A stretch of DNA of 64,000 nt from an uncultured Pelagibacteraceae bacterium. GTDB taxonomy: Bacteria; Pseudomonadota; Alphaproteobacteria; Pelagibacterales; Pelagibacteraceae. Positions within the stretch are counted from its first letter, which is position 1. Each line of letters starts with the position of its first letter. Below the pieces are notes generated by a model. That model saw only the letters and a program-made list of their open reading frames with translations, did not search any database and was not told where the DNA came from. The DNA is taken from the NCBI GenBank assembly GCA_902559305.1, contig CACEHK010000002.1, forward strand, positions 23,964 through 87,963, given 5' to 3'. The position numbers and the translations under genes are program-made. Positions 57,682 to 64,000 of the stretch are shown piece by piece.

Positions 57682-59136
57682 TTATATTTTTTGATCGTAT
57701 TCACCAATTTTACCAGTTTTTTGTAGTAAATTATCAATGAACTCAAAGATCTTTTTCTTTCTATCATTAGATGTAGGACTCTCAGTAACAACCACTAACG
57801 AAGGTTTATTTGATGAGGCTCTAATTAATCCCCAAGAGCCATCATTAAATGAAAACCTAACACCATTTACCGTTAATACTTCAGTAATTTCCTGACCATC
57901 AACTTTAGTTTTATTGTCTTTAATTTCTTTAACTTGATTTACCAATTCGTCAACTACTTGATATTTTTCTTCATCTTTACAGAATGGAGCCATAGTAGGG
58001 GATTGATATGTATTAGGTAATTCTTTTATTATTTCACTCATTTTTTTATTTTGACTATCAAGTAAACGACAAATTTGAATTGCTGAATTAATTCCATCAT
58101 CATAACCATAACCTAACGGTTGATTAAAAAAGAAATGTCCACTCTTTTCAAATCCAGCTAAGGCCTTTTCATTATTTACTTTTCTTTTAATATGTGAGTG
58201 TCCAGTTTTCCAATAAATAGTTTCGCAATCATTTTCTAATAGAATTTTATCATTTGAGTAAAGACCTGTAGATTTAACATCAACTATAAACTTAGAGCCC
58301 TTATGTTTAGGAGATAAGTTTCTAGCGATAATTAATCCTATTTTGTCTGAAAATATTTCGTTACCTTCATTATCAATAACACCACATCTATCTCCATCTC
58401 CATCAAAACCAAAACCAATGTCTGCATTATTATCTATTACAGCTTTTGATATTGAATGTAACATTTCAAGATCCTCAGGATTTGGATTGTATTTTGGAAA
58501 ACTCCAATCTAATTTACAGTCGATTTCAATTACTTCACATCCTATATCTCTTAAAATGTCTGGAGCAAATATTCCTGCTGTTCCATTTCCACAAGCAACA
58601 ACAGCTTTTATTTTTTTGTTTATCTTATTTTTATTTATTAAATCATTTTTATATACTTCTTGAAAATTGTTTATTTGTTTGTCGCTTCCTTTTCCTTCTA
58701 TAAATTTTTGATTTAATGTTATATCCTTTAATTCTTTCATTTCTTCAGGTGCATGGGTTAAGCCTTTTTTTATTCCCATTTTAACACCAGTCCAGCCATT
58801 CTCATTATGACTAGCTGTTACCATCGCTATTGCATCTGAATTTAAATTAAATTGTGCAAAATATACCATGGGTGATAATGATAAACCAACATCTTCAACA
58901 AAACATCCTGTTGAAACTAGTCCTTTTTTTAAAGCTGATTTTATTTCTTCACTATAAGATCTGTAATCATGTCCAACTACTACTCTTGGATTGTTTTTTT
59001 TTGTATGATTAATAATCTGAGTTCCAAGTCCTTTACCGAGATTCTCTATTCCTAAAAGATTAATGTCTTTATCATATAACCATCTAGCGTCATATTCTCT
59101 AAACCCAAATGGATCAATTTTTATGGAATTTTTCAT
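57682..59136 (-). CDS. Phosphomannomutase/phosphoglucomutase
   Basis: GFREYDARWLY, VTASHNENGWTGVKMG, GFGFDGDGDRCGVID, FEKSGHFFF. Confidence 0.92.
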   Translation of the reverse strand: MKNSIKIDPFGFREYDARWLYDKDINLLGIENLGKGLGTQIINHTKKNNPRVVVGHDYRSYSEEIKSALKKGLVSTGCFVEDVGLSLSPMVYFAQFNLNSDAIAMVTASHNENGWTGVKMGIKKGLTHAPEEMKELKDITLNQKFIEGKGSDKQINNFQEVYKNDLINKNKINKKIKAVVACGNGTAGIFAPDILRDIGCEVIEIDCKLDWSFPKYNPNPEDLEMLHSISKAVIDNNADIGFGFDGDGDRCGVIDNEGNEIFSDKIGLIIARNLSPKHKGSKFIVDVKSTGLYSNDKILLENDCETIYWKTGHSHIKRKVNNEKALAGFEKSGHFFFNQPLGYGYDDGINSAIQICRLLDSQNKKMSEIIKELPNTYQSPTMAPFCKDEEKYQVVDELVNQVKEIKDNKTKVDGQEITEVLTVNGVRFSFNDGSWGLIRASSNKPSLVVVTESPTSNDRKKKIFEFIDNLLQKTGKIGEYDQKI

Positions 59137-59186
59137 GTTGATATATGTACATTTTTTTTATTTTTTTATTGATATTTATTTATTAT

Positions 59187-59201
59187 GTTCTATAAATGTT
59201 C
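59187..59201 (+). promoter_or_regulatory. Candidate alphaproteobacterial LexA-type box GTTC-N7-GTTC
   Basis: tGTTCTATAAATGTTCtat in the divergent pgm/nrdA spacer; by base composition about one such match is expected by chance in the whole window. Confidence 0.35.
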
Positions 59202-59289
59202 TATTGATTTCTAATTTATATAGTATATTAAAGAAATCTGCATACAACATGTAGTTGTTTTACAAAAAAACTGTTAAAAAGGGAGTTAA

Positions 59290-61227
59290 ATGAACAAAGT
59301 ATTGTCTCAAGCCATTAAGAAAGCTGTCTCTGAATTTTCGCCAACATCTCAAGAGAACCATTTAGATAAAAGACCAGACTTATTCTCTTTAAATAATGAA
59401 ACAGAACTATTTCAAAATTCAAAAGGTATAACCATTAAAATTGACCGAACCAAAGATGAAAACCTAACGTCTTTTGGTAAAGCAACTTTGAGTGACAGAT
59501 ATTTAGGTTTTAATGAGTCTTTTCAAGATTTATTTGCAAGGGTAGCAAGTCATTATGCTGATGATAATTTACATGCTCAAAGATTATATAATTATATAAG
59601 TAACCTTTGGTTCATGCCAGCAACACCTGTACTTTCTAATGGTGGAACTAAAAGAGGTTTGCCGATTTCATGTTTTTTAAACGAAGCAAATGATAGTCTC
59701 CATGGAATTTTAGATCTTTGGAGTGAAAACGTTTGGTTGGCGGCCAAAGGAGGAGGCATTGGAAGTTATTGGGGAAACTTAAGATCTATTGGAGAAAAAA
59801 TAGGAAGAGTAGGAAAGACTTCAGGTATAATTCCTTTTATTAAAGTTATGGACTCATTAACAATGGCAATTAGCCAAGGATCACTTAGAAGAGGTTCTGC
59901 AGCATGCTATCTTCCAATTGATCATCCAGAGATTGAAGAGTTTATTGAAATGAGGAGACCAACCGGAGGGGATCCAAATAGAAAATCATTAAATCTTCAT
60001 CACGGTGTTCTTGTAAGCGATGCGTTCATGAGAGCAGTTGAACTTGATGAACAATGGGCATTAAAAAGTCCTAAAGATGGAGCAGTTCAATCAACTGTTT
60101 CTGCGAGAAATTTATGGATAAGATTGCTAACGGCAAGAATAGAAACAGGAGAGCCTTACATAATTTATATTGATACGGTAAATAGACTTATTCCTCAACA
60201 CCACAAACTTGCTGGATTAACGGTTAAGACTTCTAATTTATGTAGCGAAATTACTTTACCAACAGGAGTGGATAAAGATGGTAGAGATAGAACTGCTGTG
60301 TGTTGTTTGTCTTCTCTAAATATAGAAAAATATGACGAATGGAAAGATGATAAAAATTTTATAGGTGATGTAATGAGATTTTTAGACAATGTTTTAACAG
60401 ACTTTATCGAAAAAGCACCTGAAGAATTTAGTGACGCAACATATTCTGCAATGAAAGAAAGAAGTGTAGGGTTAGGTGTTATGGGTCTTCACTCATTCTT
60501 TCAACAAAAAATGATTCCACTCGAGTCTGTCATGAGTAAAGTTTGGAATAAAAAGATTTTTGAACATATTCAAAAAGATGTAGATAAAGCCTCTATAGAG
60601 TTAGCAGAAGAAAGAGGAGCTTGCCCTGATGCTGCCGACTATGGAATAAAAGAAAGATTTTCAAATAAAACGGCAATAGCTCCTACAGCTTCAATATCGA
60701 TTATTTGTGGAGGAACTTCGCCGGGAGTTGAACCAATTGCAGCTAATAGCTTTACACACAAAACACTTTCAGGCTCTTTTAATGTTAGAAATAGATATCT
60801 TGAAAAAATATTAGAAAAACATAATAAAAACGATGATGAAACATGGTCAAGTATTACAACCAATCAAGGATCTGTATCACATTTAGATTTTTTAACCCAA
60901 CAAGAAAAAGACGTATTTAAAACTGCTTTTGAATTAGATCAAAAATGGATTGTAGAATTGGGTGCTGATAGAACACCTCATGTGTCTCAAGCGCAATCTA
61001 TCAATATATTTGTACCTGCAGACATACATAAAAAAGAGCTGCATCAAATTCATTTTCAAGCATGGAAAAAAGGTCTTAAGAGCCTTTATTATTGTAGATC
61101 TAAATCAATCCAGAGAGCTGAAAATGTTAATGATGCAAAATTAACTGATGTCACAGCTAATGTTTATAAATCTCAAAATCAACAAAACAAAGAACAAGAA
61201 TATGAGGAATGTTTATCATGTCAGTAA
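59290..61227 (+). CDS. nrdA: Ribonucleoside-diphosphate reductase alpha subunit
   Basis: FMPATPVLSNGGTKRGLPISCFLNE, NLCSEITLP, C-terminal ECLSCQ; SD-like GGGAG upstream. Confidence 0.93.
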   Translation: MNKVLSQAIKKAVSEFSPTSQENHLDKRPDLFSLNNETELFQNSKGITIKIDRTKDENLTSFGKATLSDRYLGFNESFQDLFARVASHYADDNLHAQRLYNYISNLWFMPATPVLSNGGTKRGLPISCFLNEANDSLHGILDLWSENVWLAAKGGGIGSYWGNLRSIGEKIGRVGKTSGIIPFIKVMDSLTMAISQGSLRRGSAACYLPIDHPEIEEFIEMRRPTGGDPNRKSLNLHHGVLVSDAFMRAVELDEQWALKSPKDGAVQSTVSARNLWIRLLTARIETGEPYIIYIDTVNRLIPQHHKLAGLTVKTSNLCSEITLPTGVDKDGRDRTAVCCLSSLNIEKYDEWKDDKNFIGDVMRFLDNVLTDFIEKAPEEFSDATYSAMKERSVGLGVMGLHSFFQQKMIPLESVMSKVWNKKIFEHIQKDVDKASIELAEERGACPDAADYGIKERFSNKTAIAPTASISIICGGTSPGVEPIAANSFTHKTLSGSFNVRNRYLEKILEKHNKNDDETWSSITTNQGSVSHLDFLTQQEKDVFKTAFELDQKWIVELGADRTPHVSQAQSINIFVPADIHKKELHQIHFQAWKKGLKSLYYCRSKSIQRAENVNDAKLTDVTANVYKSQNQQNKEQEYEECLSCQ

Positions 61228-62225
61228 TAAAAAATGTTAAAAAAGAAATAATTACTCCAAAAAAAATGGGTCTTTTAGTAGAGAACCCAGTATATAAGCC
61301 ATTTAGATATCCATGGTGTTATGATGCCTGGCTAACTCAGCAAAGAATTCATTGGCTACCAGAAGAAGTACCATTAGGTGATGACGTAAGAGATTGGCAA
61401 AAAAATTTATCACAAGCAGAAAAAAATTTACTAACTCAAATTTTTAGATTTTTCACTCAAGCTGATGTTGAAGTTAATAATTGTTATCTAAGGCACTACA
61501 CAACAGTTTTTAAACCAACTGAAGTTTTAATGATGATGACAGCATTTGCATCAATGGAAACAGTTCATATTGCAGCTTATTCTCATTTGCTTGATACAAT
61601 TGGAATGCCTGAGTCAGAATATTCAGCATTTATGAAATATAAAGAAATGAAAGATAAGTATGATTACATGCAAGGATTTAATGTTAATTCAAAAGCAGAC
61701 ATTGCAAAAACAATGGCAGTTTTCAGTGCATTCACTGAAGGATTACAATTATTCGCAAGTTTTGCAATCTTACTTAACTTTCCAAGATTTAACAAAATGA
61801 AAGGTATGGGTCAGATAGTTACTTGGTCAGTAAGAGACGAAACTTTACATTGTAATTCTATGATAAGATTGTTCAAAGAATTTATAAAAGAAAATCCAGA
61901 AATTTGGACACCTCAACTTAAAAAAGAACTTTATGAAGCTTGTAGAACTATAGTTCATCATGAAGATGCTTTTATTGATCTAGCTTTTGAAATGGGACCT
62001 ATGGAAGGTTTAACTGCAAAAGAAGTTAAAGACTATATAAGATTTATTGGAAATAGAAGACTTGCCCAATTAGGCTTAGAACCAATTTATGAAATAGATA
62101 AAAATCCTCTAACCTGGCTTGATACTATGTTGAATGCAGTAGAGCATATGAATTTCTTTGAAGGAAGAGCAACAGAGTATTCAAAAGCATCCACTCAAGG
62201 AAATTGGACTGAAGCTTTTAGCTAA
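61218..62225 (+). CDS. nrdB: Ribonucleoside-diphosphate reductase beta subunit
   Basis: YPWCYDAWLTQQRIHWLPEEVPLGDDVRDW, ASMETVHIAAYSHL (ExxH...Y). Start revised from 61209 (MFI) to 61218. Confidence 0.93.
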   Translation: MSVIKNVKKEIITPKKMGLLVENPVYKPFRYPWCYDAWLTQQRIHWLPEEVPLGDDVRDWQKNLSQAEKNLLTQIFRFFTQADVEVNNCYLRHYTTVFKPTEVLMMMTAFASMETVHIAAYSHLLDTIGMPESEYSAFMKYKEMKDKYDYMQGFNVNSKADIAKTMAVFSAFTEGLQLFASFAILLNFPRFNKMKGMGQIVTWSVRDETLHCNSMIRLFKEFIKENPEIWTPQLKKELYEACRTIVHHEDAFIDLAFEMGPMEGLTAKEVKDYIRFIGNRRLAQLGLEPIYEIDKNPLTWLDTMLNAVEHMNFFEGRATEYSKASTQGNWTEAFS

Positions 62226-62228
62226 TAT

Positions 62229-63353
62229 TTATCTTTGATTTAAAAGCATAACTTTCCTATGCTTTGCTCCACTATATTTAGAAAGTGGTCTAATTAATTT
62301 GTTTGCCGCATGTTGTTCCATTATGTGTGCAGACCAACCAGTAATTCTTGATATTACAAAAATAGGTGTGAAGAAATCTGTGTCAAATCCCATCAGATGA
62401 TAAGTAGGTCCAGTAGGGTAATCAACATTTGGGTGTATATTTTTTTTCTCAATCATAACTTTTTTAACAATGTCATAAATTTTAATAAACTTTTTATCTT
62501 TTTTTATTGATGAAACTTTTTTAAAGTATTTCTCCATTGTAGGAACTCTAGAATCTCCTCTTTTATAAACTCTATGACCAAAACCCATTACAACATCTTT
62601 ATTTTTAAGTGCTTTATTGATCCAATTTAGAGCATTTTCAGGTTTTTTAATTTTATTCATCATACGCATTACTTCTTCATTGGCACCACCATGCAAAGGC
62701 CCTTTTAAACTTGCTATAGCACCAGTAATTGCTCCATGAATATCAGATAAACTACTAGTGATAGTCCTTGCCGTAAAAGTTGAAACATTAAAACTATGTT
62801 CTGCATAAAGAATCAGTGATACATCAAATGCTTTAACAATTTCTTTACTTGGAACTTTTCCAAAACACATGTAAAAAAAATTTTCAGAGAAAGATAAATT
62901 TTTTTTTGGAGCTATAATTTTCTTGCCCTTTCTAGCTCTAAAAAAAGCAGCTAAAGCAATAGGGGTTTTTGAAAATATTCTTATAGCTTTTCTCATGTTA
63001 GCTTTTGGAGAATTATCTTTTGTTTCTTTATCTTCTAAAGCCATGAGACTCACAGCTGTTCTAACTACATCCATTGGATGAGCTTTTTTTGGCATTTTTC
63101 TAATGTCACTTAAAATTTCTTTTGAAAGTTTTCGATCTGATCTTTCTTCTTTAATAAAATTTTTTAACTGTTTTTTATTTGGAAGCTCACCATTTAAAAC
63201 AAGGTAAGCAACCTCTTCAAAATTACATTTTGCACAAAGATCCTGAACAGCGTAACCTCTGTAAGTAAGAGAGTTTATGTCAGGCATTACTTGAGAAACT
63301 GTAGTTTCATCAACAACAATACCTAATAAACCTTTTTTAATATCCTCACCCAT
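62229..63353 (-). CDS. prpC: 2-methylcitrate synthase/citrate synthase family
   Basis: LTYRGYAVQDL, LYAEHSFNVSTFTARTITSSLSDIHGAITGAIASLKGPLHGGANEEVM, MGFGHRVYK. Confidence 0.88.
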   Translation of the reverse strand: MGEDIKKGLLGIVVDETTVSQVMPDINSLTYRGYAVQDLCAKCNFEEVAYLVLNGELPNKKQLKNFIKEERSDRKLSKEILSDIRKMPKKAHPMDVVRTAVSLMALEDKETKDNSPKANMRKAIRIFSKTPIALAAFFRARKGKKIIAPKKNLSFSENFFYMCFGKVPSKEIVKAFDVSLILYAEHSFNVSTFTARTITSSLSDIHGAITGAIASLKGPLHGGANEEVMRMMNKIKKPENALNWINKALKNKDVVMGFGHRVYKRGDSRVPTMEKYFKKVSSIKKDKKFIKIYDIVKKVMIEKKNIHPNVDYPTGPTYHLMGFDTDFFTPIFVISRITGWSAHIMEQHAANKLIRPLSKYSGAKHRKVMLLNQR

Positions 63354-64000
63354 TATTCATGACCTTCTGTACTAAAGTTATAAATTTTTTCATCTAGTGA
63401 GTTATATTTTTCGTACTCAACTAAATCATACAATCTTTTTCTCGTTTGCATTTTATCAATAATATTATTTTGGTGTCCATCGTCAAAAATAGCACGTAGG
63501 CCATCTTCAACGTTTTTCATAGCTAATCGTTGAGTAGTTACAGGATAAATTACTATATTGTAACCTATATTTTCTAACTCTTTATAATTTAATAATTTCG
63601 ATTTACCAAATTCAGTCATGTTAGCTAGCAGATAACAATTTAGTGACTTTCTTACTTTTTCAAATTCTTTTTCATCATGTAATGCTTCAGGAAAAATAAT
63701 TTCTGCTCCAGCTTCAACATAGCTTTTGCATCTGTCAATCATTTTATCAATACCCTCAACACTTTTTGCATCTGATCTTGCAATCACTTTAAAGTTTTTA
63801 TCTTTTTTTGAGTTTACACATTCTTTGATTTTTTTTATCATTTCTTCTTTAGTGACCAATTCTTTATTTTCTAGATGTCCGCATCTTTTTTGCGATACTT
63901 GGTCTTCGATATGAACTCCAGTAATTCCCACTTTTTCAAAAGTTTCTATAGTTTCTTTGCAAGATTTAAATCCTGTATCAATATCAACAATTGTCGGTAA
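63353..64000 (-). CDS. prpB: 2-methylisocitrate lyase-like (PEP mutase/ICL family), truncated by window end
   Basis: LPTIVDIDTGFKSCKETIETFEKVGITGVHIEDQVSQKRCGHLENKELV; frame remains open to 64000, beyond the listed GTG start at 63931. Confidence 0.88.
   Translation of the reverse strand, partial: LPTIVDIDTGFKSCKETIETFEKVGITGVHIEDQVSQKRCGHLENKELVTKEEMIKKIKECVNSKKDKNFKVIARSDAKSVEGIDKMIDRCKSYVEAGAEIIFPEALHDEKEFEKVRKSLNCYLLANMTEFGKSKLLNYKELENIGYNIVIYPVTTQRLAMKNVEDGLRAIFDDGHQNNIIDKMQTRKRLYDLVEYEKYNSLDEKIYNFSTEGHE

Noticed and set aside
58343-58703. Two overlapping plus-strand ORFs (106 and 85 aa) opposite the phosphomannomutase gene
   Set aside because: Antisense shadows of a conserved CDS; no domain features.
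1-64000. CRISPR arrays, prophage, IS elements, toxin-antitoxin pairs, rRNA or other tRNAs
   Set aside because: Looked for repeated spacers, transposase/integrase motifs, paired small toxin-like ORFs and T-loop GGTTCGA motifs; only the one tRNA was convincing.

Overview
The window is about 64 kb of very AT-rich, gene-dense bacterial chromosome. Gene content and style point to a SAR11 / Candidatus Pelagibacter-like alphaproteobacterium: short spacers, many ATGA start/stop overlaps, a TauABC-transaminase-Ald block, a fused SpeD-SpeE and an HpsN-like HisD paralogue. This assignment comes from recognition, not a database search. I see no phage, IS element, CRISPR array or rRNA. One tRNA-Met(CAT) sits at about 34.8 kb, beside a surface-polysaccharide cluster. 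Main modules: (i) small stress/unknown genes and a cysteine/persulfide cluster (cysK, cysE, an unlisted 39-aa Cys-rich metallothionein-like ORF, an ETHE1-like MBL protein, 1-Cys Prx); (ii) an HpsN-like dehydrogenase, Pta-like protein, BASS transporter and split DhaK/DhaL; (iii) tauABC with an unusually long TauC, omega-aminotransferase, ald and a DMGDH-like gene; (iv) a dTDP-deoxysugar cluster containing a Lys-to-His RfbH/ColD-like enzyme; (v) a methylthioadenosine/polyamine operon (mtnP, GFA-domain gene, mtnA, class II aldolase, speDE fusion) that could encode a DHAP-shunt type MTA salvage route; (vi) an amino-acid ABC transporter with a perfect terminator hairpin between the binding-protein gene and the permease genes, a layout also seen in tauABC; (vii) rpoZ, dusA, nrdAB, prpC and prpB. 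The best second-look candidates are the MTA operon, the Cys-rich micro-ORF, the TauC extension, the binding-protein/terminator layout, the SMR protein lacking its essential Glu, and convergent gene pairs that share a 4-nt stop overlap.
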